This document shows, in pieces, positions 20,477 through 29,176 of a stretch of DNA of 64,000 nt. Within the stretch, counting starts at the first letter, position 1. Each line of letters begins with the position of its first letter. The stretch covers positions 161,862-225,861 of the forward strand of contig CAWEQS010000018.1 of NCBI GenBank assembly GCA_963811265.1, in the 5' to 3' direction. Made by a program: the position numbers and the translations under genes. The stretch is from JAOUJD01 sp963811265. Its GTDB lineage: Bacteria; Pseudomonadota; Gammaproteobacteria; Burkholderiales; Burkholderiaceae_F. Below the pieces are notes generated by a model that worked only from the letters and a program-made list of their open reading frames with translations, ran no database searches and was not told the origin of the DNA.

Positions 20477-21296
20477 TCAGCGCTTGATCGCGGGCGAATC
20501 CATCTTCGCTCCGTTGGCATTGACGCCGAGGAACGTGATCAGGTCGATCGTGCCCTGGGAGGCGAAGATCGGCTCGGGGAAACGCTGCTGCCGGAAGCAG
20601 TCGTTCAGGCGCCACTGCATCGTGCGCAGCGCGCCCTGCGACACGCGGTACGCCGGCCACGTGGTGAAGGCGCGCGCGGCGTCCTGCTTGTTGTGCGAGA
20701 TGTTGGGCAGATCCTGCAGCCGGATCCGCTGGCCGTCGACGCCGTGGCACGTGGCGCACGAGAAGTCGTACGGCCCGCCGCGCATGTAGAAGAGCTGGCG
20801 GCCGCGCTCGAACGCCGCGCTGCTCCATCGCGTGGCTCTGGGAGATCTTCACCGGCACGCCGCGCGACTGATCGACCACGAACGTCGTGATCGCCTCGAT
20901 GTCGGTCGGGCGCTCGCCGGCGCCCGAGAACGGGCTCTTGGTCACCGCCGCGCGGTCGAAGCCCTGCAACGTCACCATGCAGTGGATCAGGCGCGTCTCG
21001 AAGTCCATCACCTGGTTGGCGTCGGCGAAGTAGCGCGGCAGCTGCGCGTACGCTCCCTTGACGACGCCGGGCCCGAGGCCGATGTCGCACTGCTCGAGCG
21101 AGGCGTTCTTCGGCCCGCGCTTCTGCTTCCACAGTTCCTCGCCGCGCACGATCAACAGCTCGGCGGGATTGCCGTCCTGGAGCATCTGGCGGTACTTCGC
21201 GATCTCGTCCGTGGCGCTGCCCTGTGCCTGCGCGCCGGTGGCCAGCATCGCCACGGCGCAACCGGCCAGGGAGGCGGCCAGTCTGGGTCGTTTCAT
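20477..21296 (-). CDS. soxA: SoxA L-cysteine S-thiosulfotransferase subunit, interrupted by a 1-base insertion
   Basis: SoxA is the catalytic dihaem or monohaem cytochrome that joins thiosulfate to SoxY. The start at 21296 gives MKRPRLAASLAGCAVAML, a Sec signal. Family blocks follow: YRQMLQDGNPAELLIVRGEELW, LEQCDIGLGPGVVKGAYAQLP and IHCMVTLQGFD. After SHAMEQR the frame slips (extra base near 20813-20820). It resumes with FYMRGGPYDFSCATCHGVDGQ and LNDCFRQQRFPEP. Only one CxxCH is present, at the C-terminal haem, as in many shorter SoxA proteins. Corrected length is about 272 aa. Confidence 0.88.
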
Positions 21297-21375
21297 TGGT
21301 GCTGTCTCCTGGTTGATAAGGTCGTCACATCCCCCGCCCCTCTCTGGGGGCTCGGGGAGCAATCAATGATCGGAA

Positions 21376-21825
21376 CTACGGCCGCAGGTAGACGTAGCCC
21401 TCGCGCGCCTGCAGCTTGGCCGCTTCCGCGACGCCCGACGGGACGATCGACGCTTCCTGGATGACCTTCGACGGGTCGATCTTGCGGGTGACAAGCGTGT
21501 TGTTGCACACGCGAAAGTCGACGCCCCTGGACTTGAGATCCTGCACGATGACCTCGTACGGGTTGCCGTTCTTGTCCTTGGCGCCTTCGAGGAGGAACTC
21601 GATGCCGCTGCCGTTCGTCACCACCGTGATCTTGCCTTTCGGGTCCGCCGCCAGGTGGTTGCGGATGTTGCCGAGGCCACGCGATGCTTCTTCGAGGCCG
21701 TTCGTGAGGTGATACACGGTCTTGATCTGGTCATCCTTGGCCTGGGCGAGCACGGCGGCTGGCTGCGCGGCGGCCAGCAGGCCGAAGGTGACCACGGTCG
21801 CGGAGAGGAGCGAACGAGCATTCAT
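21376..21825 (-). CDS. DsrE-family periplasmic protein within the sox cluster
   Basis: The 149-aa protein has a cleavable signal (cleavage near AVLAQA), then a DsrE/DsrF-like fold: VYHLTNGLEEASRGLGNIRNHL, ITVVTNGSGIEFLLEG and SRGVDFRVCNNTL. The single cysteine after VDFRV is where active DsrE-like sulfurtransferases carry sulfur, so it could shuttle sulfane sulfur to or from SoxYZ. That role is inference. It lies between soxZ and soxA on the same strand. AGGGATA precedes the ATG at 21825. Confidence 0.85.
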   Translation of the reverse strand: MNARSLLSATVVTFGLLAAAQPAAVLAQAKDDQIKTVYHLTNGLEEASRGLGNIRNHLAADPKGKITVVTNGSGIEFLLEGAKDKNGNPYEVIVQDLKSRGVDFRVCNNTLVTRKIDPSKVIQEASIVPSGVAEAAKLQAREGYVYLRP

Positions 21826-21898
21826 CGATGTATCCCTTTGGGTTGGTCTGTATTGGGTTGAAGCGACGGCCCGCTGGCGCACGGGCCGGAAACTTTCA

Positions 21899-22210
21899 TC
21901 AACCGATCGTGGCTTCGTCGGTGCGGGTCTCGCCCTTGTTGTCGACCCAGGTGACGCTCAGCTTGTCGCCCTTCTTGCCGCCCTTGAACTTGAACTGCAG
22001 GTAGGGGTTCTTCGACACGGCGGGACCCCACTCGGCAGTCAGGACCGGCTTGCCGTTGTGGTTCACGGTGACGTTGGAAATGAAATGGGCGGGGACCAGC
22101 GCACCGGCGGAATCGCGGCGCTGGCCGCCTTCCATTTCGTGGCTCATCAGTACGCGGACGTCGACGCCATCAGGCTGTTCGGTCGCGCGAATGCGCATCG
22201 GATCGGGCAT
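21899..22210 (-). CDS. soxZ: SoxZ sulfur-carrier complex subunit
   Basis: SoxZ is the non-covalent partner of SoxY in the sulfur-carrying heterodimer. The 103-aa length is usual, and an immunoglobulin-like beta protein is expected from VLMSHEMEGGQRRDSAGALV, AHFISNVTVNHNG and YLQFKFKGGKKGDKLSVTW. It has no signal peptide, as expected, because it is exported with SoxY through the Tat system. AAGGAG lies before the ATG at 22210, and soxY ends 37 bp upstream. Confidence 0.94.
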   Translation of the reverse strand: MPDPMRIRATEQPDGVDVRVLMSHEMEGGQRRDSAGALVPAHFISNVTVNHNGKPVLTAEWGPAVSKNPYLQFKFKGGKKGDKLSVTWVDNKGETRTDEATIG

Positions 22211-22247
22211 GTTCGCTCCTTGGATTCAGTGTGGGATTCGGTGTCGA

Positions 22248-22715
22248 TCAGCCGCCGCAGCCGCCGAGCGTGACCTTGACTTCCTTGGTGGCGACGTAGA
22301 ACTTGTTGTCCGCCTTCACCACCGCGTGAACGTTCGACGTCTGGCCCATCTTGATGCGGGTCGACACCGAAGGCTCCGTGCCGGCCGGGAGCGTGAAGCC
22401 CGCCGCCAGCGTGTTCGGATTCTTCTCGACCAGGACGTAGATGCCCTGGGTGTTGGGGATCTTGCTCGTCACGGCCACCGGCACGACGGCGCCGTTCTCG
22501 GCGATGTCGGGCGCGGTGATCGCGATGTCACCGCTCGGCGCCGTGGCGCTTCCGCCGAGGGCCTTGATCGTGTCTTCCACTGTCTTCGTGTCGAAGGCGG
22601 CCTTGTTCCACGCCTGCTGCTGCGCCCGGGCCTCCTTCATCGTGATCAAGCCTGCCGCGGCCATCAGGCCCAGCACGCCGCTGACTTTCACGAATTCCCT
22701 GCGGTTCTGGATCAT
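22248..22715 (-). CDS. soxY: SoxY sulfur-carrier protein
   Basis: SoxY holds pathway intermediates on a C-terminal cysteine. The 155-aa protein begins with a twin-arginine signal (NRREFVKVSG) and ends with VTLGGCGG, the swinging-arm GGCGG motif that carries the sulfur. The start at 22715 is fixed by CAGGAGACA immediately upstream and by the position of the Tat motif. A 118-bp gap separates it from soxD and could hold an internal promoter; it includes the palindrome ACCGCCGGCGGT. Confidence 0.95.
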   Translation of the reverse strand: MIQNRREFVKVSGVLGLMAAAGLITMKEARAQQQAWNKAAFDTKTVEDTIKALGGSATAPSGDIAITAPDIAENGAVVPVAVTSKIPNTQGIYVLVEKNPNTLAAGFTLPAGTEPSVSTRIKMGQTSNVHAVVKADNKFYVATKEVKVTLGGCGG

Positions 22716-22833
22716 CGTTGTCTCCTGCATTTCAAAAGAGAGAGATTGAAAAGGTAAACGCGAAACTCTAACAGTCGCTTCCATTGCCCACGGTTCGGAT
22801 CGGGTTAACCCCGCCCCACCGCCGGCGGTTCCC

Positions 22834-23904
22834 CTACTTGGCGCCCCCGGCGATCCACTTCGCGATCGCCCGCGCCTCGTCGTCCGTCAGGGCCGGCTGG
22901 GGCGGCATCGGCACCGGTCCCCACACGCCCTCGCCACCGGCCTTGATCTTCTTCGCAAGATACGCCTCGTTGTCCGGCTTGCCCTGGTACTTGGCCGCGA
23001 CTTCCGTGAAGCCCGGGCCGACGACCTTGCTCGTCATGCCGTGGCACGCGGTGCAGGCGTTCTTCGCCAGCAGCGCCTTCGGATCCGCCGCCGCAGGCGC
23101 CGCCGCGACCGCGACCGGCGCGGCCTTCGCCGCCGACCCGCTCGGGTCATAGCGCGTCGTGTCGATGCCCCGCGTGGGACCGATCGGCCGCTTCTGCTCG
23201 GCCAGGTTGCCGTGCTGGTTGCGCGCGAACTCGGGCAGCTCGGACGTGACCTTCACTTCCTTGACGCAGTCCTTCATGCACGGCGTGCCCGTCACGTCTG
23301 GCTTGCCCTTGACCGAGAGCATCCCGTGGTTGGTGGTCATGCCGTTGCGATTCGGCATCGCCACCTTCGTGAGGTTCCCGTCGTTCAGTTCGAAGTCCGC
23401 CGGAACGATCTCGTTCAGGTGCAGCACGTAGGCCGTGATCGCGTAGACCTGGTCGACCGTCAGCGACTGCGGATTGGTCCACGGCATCGCGCGGTTGATG
23501 TAGTCCCACAGCGTCGTTGCGTAGTTCAGCTTGGTGCCGACGGTGCGCATCCCGCTCGGCTCGCGCAGGGCCGAAGCGCGACCCGTCTTCAGGTCGTCCG
23601 GCTTCACGCCGCCGGCGATCGCCATGTAGCGATTGCTCTCGCCGAAGGTGCCGTGGCAGCTCGCGCACTGCGCGTCGTACAGGTCCTGGCCCTGCGCAAC
23701 CGTGCCCTTGCCCTTGCGCACGCCATGGCCGTCCGGGCGCACGTCGATGTCCCAGCCCGCGATCTCCTGCGGCGTGGCCGCGCGACCGAGCCCGAACCTG
23801 GGTCCGTCGGCGGCGGGCTTGCCTTGCGCGAAGGCCGTGCCGGTCAGGGCGACCAGCACCGTCGAGGCGACGAGGGGCAGCAACGCCCTAAGCGATCTGG
23901 ACAT
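22834..23904 (-). CDS. soxD: SoxD dihaem cytochrome c, sulfane dehydrogenase subunit
   Basis: SoxD takes electrons from the SoxC molybdenum centre during oxidation of SoxY-bound sulfane sulfur. The 356-aa protein has a signal peptide (cleavage near AFAQG) and two haem sites, CASCH at about residues 80-84 and CTACH at about 284-288. An Ala/Pro/Val linker lies between the two cytochrome domains. The start overlaps the 3' end of soxC by 17 bases, indicating coupled expression. Presence of SoxCD implies full oxidation of thiosulfate to sulfate without obligatory sulfur globules. Confidence 0.95.
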   Translation of the reverse strand: MSRSLRALLPLVASTVLVALTGTAFAQGKPAADGPRFGLGRAATPQEIAGWDIDVRPDGHGVRKGKGTVAQGQDLYDAQCASCHGTFGESNRYMAIAGGVKPDDLKTGRASALREPSGMRTVGTKLNYATTLWDYINRAMPWTNPQSLTVDQVYAITAYVLHLNEIVPADFELNDGNLTKVAMPNRNGMTTNHGMLSVKGKPDVTGTPCMKDCVKEVKVTSELPEFARNQHGNLAEQKRPIGPTRGIDTTRYDPSGSAAKAAPVAVAAAPAAADPKALLAKNACTACHGMTSKVVGPGFTEVAAKYQGKPDNEAYLAKKIKAGGEGVWGPVPMPPQPALTDDEARAIAKWIAGGAK

Positions 23905-25222
23905 TCCACACCTCTCCGCTGGGCTTCACGCTCCAGGTCTTGACTGCGTTGTTGTGATAGATCGACCGCGTGCCGCGCACCGCGCGCAGCTGGGCGATCG
24001 TCGGCTGGATGTGGCCGGTCTCGTCGACCGCCCGGCTCTGCAGCAGCGCGGGGCCGCCGTCCCAGTTCCAGTCCATGCGGAAGCGCGTCAGTGCCTTCGA
24101 CAGGACCGGATCCTGCAGGCGCGCCTGCTGCCAGTTGCGGCCGCCGTCGGTGGAGACATCCACCCGCTTGATCTTGCCGCGGCCGGACCAGGCCAGCCCG
24201 GTGATCTCGTAATAGCCCTTGCCCTGCAGCATCTGGCCGCCGGACGGCGTCGTGATGACCGACTTGACCTCCTGCACGCCGCTGTACTGGCGGTGCGTGC
24301 CGTCGGGCATCAGGTCGATGTAGTGCAGCGACTCCTCGCGCGCGTTCCACGGCTTGTCGCCCACTTCGAGGCGACGCAGCCACTTCACGCTCGACACGCC
24401 CTGCACGCCGGGCACGAGCAGCCGCAGCGGATAACCGTTCTCCGGCCGCAGCATCTCGCCGTTCTGGCCGTACACGACCATCACGTCGTTGAGCGCGAAC
24501 TCCATCGGGATCGTGCGCGTCAGGGCCGAGCCGTCGGCGCCTTCGGCCAGCACGAACCGCGCGTTCTTCTTGTCGTAGCCGACTTCGTCGAGCAGCGTCG
24601 ACAGCAGCACCCCGGTGAACTCGCTGCACGCGAGCATGCCGTGCGAGTACTGCACCGTCGGGACGGCGACGTTGCCCCACTCCATGCCGGTGTTGGCGCC
24701 GCACTCGATGAAGTGGATGCGCGACACCGACGGGAACCGCATGATGTCGTCCATCGTCAGCAGCAGCGGCCGCTTCACCAGGCCGTGGATCATCAGCCGG
24801 TGCTGCGCCGGATCCACCTCCGGCATGCCGGAGTGATGGCGCTCGAAGTGCACGCCGCTCGGCGTGATGATGCCGAACAGGTTCTGCAGCGGAGTGAAGC
24901 TCACTGACGACTGCGGCTGCGGCGTCAGGCCGGGGCTCTGGCGGCGCTGCACGGCCGCCTCGAACTTCGACGGCATGCCGTAGCCGGTCGCGCCGACCGG
25001 CGCGCCAAGCGACCGGGTCCACGGGTTGATCGCCGGGGGCGCGTCCTTCGCTTGCGCTCCGGCCCTGCCCGCGGCGGCGGCGGCGATGCCACCCGCCGCG
25101 GCGGTGGCCAGGAATCCCCGGCGTCCCTTCGCGGCCTGGATGACCTCGGCGCTCAGATGGTTCTCCGGCGCCGGCACGACCCGACCGACCGGTCGCGCGT
25201 TCTTCTCCCTGACACTCCTCAT
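23888..25222 (-). CDS. soxC: SoxC sulfane dehydrogenase, molybdenum-cofactor subunit
   Basis: The 444-aa protein belongs to the sulfite-oxidase family. It starts with a Tat-type leader (GRRGFLATAAAGG). It has the molybdopterin-binding region with cysteine ligand RIHFIECGANTGMEW, then LRLLVPGVQGVSSVKWL, and the C-terminal Mo-co dimerisation domain. SoxC with SoxD oxidises the outer sulfur of SoxY-cysteine persulfide. The ATG at 25222 is preceded by GAGGAAA. It is the first structural gene after soxR on this strand. Confidence 0.95.
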   Translation of the reverse strand: MRSVREKNARPVGRVVPAPENHLSAEVIQAAKGRRGFLATAAAGGIAAAAAGRAGAQAKDAPPAINPWTRSLGAPVGATGYGMPSKFEAAVQRRQSPGLTPQPQSSVSFTPLQNLFGIITPSGVHFERHHSGMPEVDPAQHRLMIHGLVKRPLLLTMDDIMRFPSVSRIHFIECGANTGMEWGNVAVPTVQYSHGMLACSEFTGVLLSTLLDEVGYDKKNARFVLAEGADGSALTRTIPMEFALNDVMVVYGQNGEMLRPENGYPLRLLVPGVQGVSSVKWLRRLEVGDKPWNAREESLHYIDLMPDGTHRQYSGVQEVKSVITTPSGGQMLQGKGYYEITGLAWSGRGKIKRVDVSTDGGRNWQQARLQDPVLSKALTRFRMDWNWDGGPALLQSRAVDETGHIQPTIAQLRAVRGTRSIYHNNAVKTWSVKPSGEVWNVQIA

Positions 25223-25248
25223 CGAATTTCCTCTGGCCTTTCGTCTTG

Positions 25249-25268
25249 CGCAGTGGTGCCGCAGTGGT
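25249..25268. promoter_or_regulatory. Eleven-base-period direct repeat before soxC
   Basis: CGCAGTGGT occurs twice, at 25249-25257 and 25260-25268. The repeats are one helical turn apart in the 60-bp gap between soxR and soxC. Such same-face repeats are typical of protein binding sites. A link to SoxR or another sox regulator is inference from position. Confidence 0.4.
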
Positions 25269-25282
25269 ACTTGCAATCCTGT

Positions 25283-25639
25283 TCAGCTGTTCGTCGTGCT
25301 CGGCATGAACCGCTTCAGCGTGCGGTTCGACACCGACTGTTCATCGAGCTGGCTCGCCATGTGGACGCACGCGGTGCGGCAGAGCGTCACCACGTTGGCG
25401 TCGGCGATCGAGTAGAAGCTCATCTGGCCGTCGCGGCGCCGCTTGAGGACGCCCCTGCCGTACATCAGGTTCAGGTGGCGCGACACGTTGGTCTGGGAGG
25501 CCCCGACGCGCTCCACGATGTCCGACACGCTGCGCTCGCCGTCACAGATCGCGCTGAGGATCTTCAGGCGCGTCGGCTCGGCCAGCAGGCCGAAGTAGTC
25601 CGACACCACCTCGTAGAGGCGCTCGAGCTCGGGCTCCAT
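25283..25639 (-). CDS. soxR: SoxR-type ArsR/SmtB-family repressor of the sox genes
   Basis: The 118-aa protein is a winged-helix ArsR-family regulator. It has YFGLLAEPTRLKILSAICDGE, SVSDIVERVGASQTNVSRHLNLMYGRGVLKRRRDGQ (recognition helix and wing) and a C-terminal helix with CRTACVHM. The two or three cysteines fit sensing of sulfane sulfur or polysulfide by disulfide/trisulfide formation, as in studied SoxR/BigR homologues. It is co-directional with soxC and probably autoregulated. A palindromic site lies just upstream of the chosen ATG at 25639. Confidence 0.88.
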   Translation of the reverse strand: MEPELERLYEVVSDYFGLLAEPTRLKILSAICDGERSVSDIVERVGASQTNVSRHLNLMYGRGVLKRRRDGQMSFYSIADANVVTLCRTACVHMASQLDEQSVSNRTLKRFMPSTTNS

Positions 25640-25654
25640 GGATTCTTCGGAAGA

Positions 25655-25682
25655 TGCGCATATGCGCAAGGGCGCACATATT
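25655..25682. promoter_or_regulatory. Candidate SoxR operator upstream of soxR
   Basis: A perfect 14-bp palindrome TGCGCATATGCGCA (25655-25668) is followed by a related element, GCGCACATAT (about 25672-25681). On the minus strand this reads ATATGTGCGC then GCGCATAT, an inverted repeat of the AT-GCGC type used by ArsR-family repressors. It lies 16 to 43 bases upstream of the soxR start. Confidence 0.5.
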
Positions 25683-25774
25683 CCGGGCGCCGGGCGCCGC
25701 GGGTCAAGCGGATTCGGCGCGGCGCCATGGCTGTGTGACCGCGGTCACGGCCGCGGTCGATCGACTCGCTGTGG

Positions 25775-26257
25775 CTAGGGCTGCAGGCCCTTCACGGCTC
25801 CGATCGTTTCGGCCGTGCGCGCCCGGATCACGCCCACTCGGCCTTCGTGCGCAACGGGCTCGTCGGGCAGGATCAGCCACTGCATCAGGTCGCGGATCGA
25901 GACCAGGCCGTAACCCGCCCCGTCCTTGACGAGGATGTGCCGATAGCCGTTCACCACCATCAGGCGCAGGACCTCCTCGACCGTCGCGTCGGCATTCACC
26001 TGGCGCACGTTCGGGCTCATCACTTCGGAGACCTTCGTTGCCGCCGGATCGCGGCGCTCGGCCACGACGCGGCACATCACGTCACGCTCGGTGAAGATCC
26101 CGCCGATCTCGCTGCCTGCGCCTCGAATGATGACGGCCCCGACGCCCTTCTGCGCCATCAGCGCGGCGACAGCGGCCACGGTGGCGTCCGGCGCGGCGGT
26201 GATCAGGCTCTGGATGTCCTTCGCCTGCAGGACAGCGCGAATCGGCTGGTTGATCAT
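25775..26257 (-). CDS. CBS-domain pair protein
   Basis: The 160-aa protein consists of two CBS motifs, about residues 10-65 (LITAAPDATVAAVAALMAQ, GAVIIRGAGSEIGGIFTERD) and 75-130 (MSPNVRQVNADATVEEVLRLM, GYRHILVKDGAGYGLVSIRDL). Stand-alone CBS pairs bind adenosine nucleotides and regulate partner proteins; no partner is evident here. AGGAGACTTTCCG leads to the ATG at 26257, so longer in-frame starts up to 26350 are less likely. It is separated from soxR by about 135 bp. Confidence 0.88.
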   Translation of the reverse strand: MINQPIRAVLQAKDIQSLITAAPDATVAAVAALMAQKGVGAVIIRGAGSEIGGIFTERDVMCRVVAERRDPAATKVSEVMSPNVRQVNADATVEEVLRLMVVNGYRHILVKDGAGYGLVSIRDLMQWLILPDEPVAHEGRVGVIRARTAETIGAVKGLQP

Positions 26258-26368
26258 CGGAAAGTCTCCTGTGAGCGCTGCGGCAGTCATTGCCGCCATC
26301 GGCCAGCAATCGTACGCCGAGGAACGCGAGGTCGCACCTGGCGGGATCAACGCGATGCGGCGGTTCGG

Positions 26369-27223
26369 CTATCGCTTCGGCTTCAGGGCGGCGCAGGGAT
26401 CGGGACGGTCCTGCTCCGGGCTGACGAAGGCGACGTCGAAGAGCGCGGACCGCTCCTCCGTGCCCTCCTCCAGCAGCCCGATCGACCACGCACGCGGCTG
26501 GTCCGCCGCCGCCAGGTGGCGCGGCACGCCGATGTCCCGCCGCGCATGGCCGTTGCCGGTCAGCAGGATGACGCCACGTCCAAGGTATGGACGCAGCGAC
26601 TGCGCGAGCACCGCGTCGCGCGCGATCTGCGCCCGGGCCAGCCCCGGCAAGGCAGACTTCGGCAGCATGTTGCAGTGGCCGACCTGCACGACGTGCTCGT
26701 GCTTCGCGAGGATGTCGTCGAAGCGGTCGAGCGCGAGTTCAGCGCGCTCCGCCTCGGTGAAGACCGCGTTCGGTCCCTCGCGCGCGACGCGCGCCGCGGC
26801 GCTGCGCGACAGGTTCGCCGCCACGATCGGCAGGTCGTACTGCAGCGCCAGTTCCACGAACGGCCGGTAGCGTGCCCAGTCCCACGAGTCCTTGGACGCG
26901 CGCGCCTGCGCGATCACGTGATCGGCGAGGGAACGGCCCTCCGGCGGCGGCTCCCGCCGCGCACGGTCGATGTCGGCCTGACGCTCGCGATCGAACTGCT
27001 CGAAGGCGATCGCCGGCCGTGCGCCGCCCGCCAGCAGGCGGCTCAGCGCTTCGGCGCGGATCCGGTGCTGGACGACGTTGTCGTGCACCTCGCCGAGCAG
27101 AACGACGGGGCGGCGCGCCAGTTCGGCGGCCAGGCGATCCCCGTCCAGCGGGGGCGGCGTCGCGCAGCCGGCGATCACGGGAAGCCAGGCCAGGACGAGC
27201 AGGGAACGGCGCCCAAGGCGCAT
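26369..27223 (-). CDS. ChaN-family (haem-binding) lipoprotein
   Basis: The 284-aa protein has a lipoprotein signal (LPVIAGC, Cys near residue 20). A ChaN/EreA-like domain follows, with RRPVVLLGEVHDNVVQH, AIAFEQFDRERQADID, VAANLSRSAAARV and VILLTGNGHARRDIGVP. ChaN relatives bind haem and are linked to iron uptake. The His residues in GEVHDN and GNGHARRD are conserved positions in the family. It stands between the CBS gene and the divergent Mla-type genes; no haem transporter is adjacent. Confidence 0.85.
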   Translation of the reverse strand: MRLGRRSLLVLAWLPVIAGCATPPPLDGDRLAAELARRPVVLLGEVHDNVVQHRIRAEALSRLLAGGARPAIAFEQFDRERQADIDRARREPPPEGRSLADHVIAQARASKDSWDWARYRPFVELALQYDLPIVAANLSRSAAARVAREGPNAVFTEAERAELALDRFDDILAKHEHVVQVGHCNMLPKSALPGLARAQIARDAVLAQSLRPYLGRGVILLTGNGHARRDIGVPRHLAAADQPRAWSIGLLEEGTEERSALFDVAFVSPEQDRPDPCAALKPKR

Positions 27224-27390
27224 GCATGCCTCGCGAAAGAAGATGGGTGGATGCCCGCAGCGCCATCGAGCGCGCGCCGCGAGGGCCGAGCCGTGGAGAC
27301 GTTCCCGAGCCGTCTCGCCGCGGGCGCCCGGATACTAGCCTGACGAGCGCCCGAACGCGCCGCGGGAGCAGGCGCCATCGCGCGCGTCCT

Positions 27391-28206
27391 ATGATCTCGA
27401 CCATGACATCGCTTGCGTCCGCATGGAGCGTCCTGGCCGACCTGGGACACGCCGCGCTGCAGTGGTTCGCCGGATGGCGGCGCATCCTCATGTTCAGCGC
27501 CCGGCTCCTGGTGCTCGCGCTCTCGCCTTCGACGTACCGCGGGCCCAACCTCGCGGCACTGTCGCGCCATCTCGTCGAGGACACGGCCCCGATCCTGCTC
27601 TGGTTCACCCTGATGACGTCGATCGTCAGCCTGGTGATCATCCACATCGTCGTCGTGACCTCGGTGAGCTACGGCCTGTCGCGTTATGCGCTCGAGATGG
27701 TCGTGCGCGTCCTGGTGCTCGAGCTGATACCGCTGACGGCAGCGATGTTCGTCGCGCTGCGCTGCGCGCTGCCCAACGCGGCGGAAGTCGCGGCGCTGCA
27801 CGCGCGCGGCGAACTCGACGCGCTGTCGGCCGGACTCACCGAACCGCTGCAGCGCGAGATCCTGCCGCGCGTCGTGTCGGGCACGTTCTCAGTGCTGCTG
27901 CTGGCGGCCGTGAGCAGTGTCGTCTGCGCCGCCCTCGCCTACGTGTGGGTGCATGGCTTCACGGTGGGAGGACTTCCAAGCTACACGCGGACCTTCGGCC
28001 GCGTGTTCAGTCCCTCCCTGTCGCTGATCTTCACGCTGAAGACGCTGGGCCTGGCCCTCGCCGTGGGATTGATCCCGATCGCCTCGGTTCTCTACGATCC
28101 GCCTCGGCCACACCTTCGCACCAGCGCCGAACTGCGCGGCCTGGTGCGCCTCTTCTTCGTGATCCTGCTGATCGAGATCGGCTCGCTCGTGGGCAACTAC
28201 CTCTGA
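27391..28206 (+). CDS. MlaE-family ABC transporter permease
   Basis: The protein (about 271 aa) has five to six hydrophobic helices and the MlaE core: VLELIPLTAAMFVALRCALPNAAEVAALHARGELDAL, then ILPRVVSGTFSVLLLAAVSS. MlaE permeases move phospholipids between membranes with an MCE protein. The next gene encodes an MCE protein, 10 bp downstream. No MlaF-type ATPase is present in the set. ATG codons at 27391 and 27403 are in frame and neither has a clear ribosome site; the first is reported. Confidence 0.82.
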   Translation: MISTMTSLASAWSVLADLGHAALQWFAGWRRILMFSARLLVLALSPSTYRGPNLAALSRHLVEDTAPILLWFTLMTSIVSLVIIHIVVVTSVSYGLSRYALEMVVRVLVLELIPLTAAMFVALRCALPNAAEVAALHARGELDALSAGLTEPLQREILPRVVSGTFSVLLLAAVSSVVCAALAYVWVHGFTVGGLPSYTRTFGRVFSPSLSLIFTLKTLGLALAVGLIPIASVLYDPPRPHLRTSAELRGLVRLFFVILLIEIGSLVGNYL

Positions 28207-28216
28207 GGGCGACGCG

Positions 28217-29176
28217 ATGAGCGACGAACCGACGCCTGCGCTGCGAACTCCGGGATCCCTCGAGTTCCGCGCCGCGCTGCTGGTGGGAGCGCTGGTGCTG
28301 CTGGTGGCTGCTTCGACTGCGTACCTGCTGTACGCGCGGGGCGTGTTCGAGCCCTCGCAGCGGCTGGTGCTGCTGTCCGACGACGCCGAAGGCGTCACCG
28401 TCGGCATGGACCTGACCTTTGCCGGCTTTCCGATCGGCCGGGTCCGTGGCATCGAACTGTCCGACGACGGCACGACGCGCATCGTCATCGACGTGCCGCG
28501 CAAGGATGCGCGCTGGCTGCGCGAGTCGAGCGTGTTCACGCTGACGCGCGGCCTGGTCGGCAACACCAACCTGCGGGCCTTCAGCGGCGTCCTGAGCGAT
28601 CCGCCCCTGCCCGCCGGCGCCGAGCGGCGGGTGCTGGTCGGCGATGCCACCGCGGAGGTCCCGCGCCTCGTGGCCGAGACGCGCGACCTGATCCGCAACC
28701 TGTCGCAGCTCACGAACGCCGACTCGGCGCTGGCCTCCACGCTCGGCCACGTGCAGAGCGCGACCGAGAAGATCGCCGGGCCGCGCGGTGCACTCGGCAT
28801 GCTGTTCGGCAACGAGGCCGACGCGCAGAAGCTGGTCGTCACGCTCGACCGGACGAATGCCCTGCTGGCGCGCCTCGATGGCCTGGCCGCCAAGGCGGAC
28901 CAGCAGGTCTTCGGCGCCGACGGCCTGATGCCCGAGGCGCGCGCTGCCGTCGTGCAGCTGAACGCCGCGCTGCTCGAAGCGCGCGAAAGCCTGAAGAAGA
29001 TCGACGCGATCCTGGTCGACGCCCAGGCGATCGCCGGCAACGCGCGCGCCGCATCGACCGACCTCGCCGCGCTGCGGTCCGAGGTCGACGCCAACCTGCG
29101 CAAGGTGAGCCGGATGATCGACGAGGTCAATCGTCGCTGGCCGTTCGCGAAGTCGCCGGAGATCAAGCTGCCATGA
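28217..29176 (+). CDS. MlaD-type MCE-domain protein
   Basis: The 319-aa protein has a short cytoplasmic tail and one membrane anchor (about residues 18-42). An MCE domain follows (about 48-125: LVLLSDDAEGVTVGMDLTFAGFPIGRVRGIEL, LVGNTNLRAFSG), then a long helical periplasmic tail with heptad-like Leu/Ala. MCE proteins form hexameric lipid channels or shuttles. It pairs with the MlaE-like permease upstream and the lipoprotein downstream, whose ATG overlaps its stop codon. Confidence 0.88.
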   Translation: MSDEPTPALRTPGSLEFRAALLVGALVLLVAASTAYLLYARGVFEPSQRLVLLSDDAEGVTVGMDLTFAGFPIGRVRGIELSDDGTTRIVIDVPRKDARWLRESSVFTLTRGLVGNTNLRAFSGVLSDPPLPAGAERRVLVGDATAEVPRLVAETRDLIRNLSQLTNADSALASTLGHVQSATEKIAGPRGALGMLFGNEADAQKLVVTLDRTNALLARLDGLAAKADQQVFGADGLMPEARAAVVQLNAALLEARESLKKIDAILVDAQAIAGNARAASTDLAALRSEVDANLRKVSRMIDEVNRRWPFAKSPEIKLP

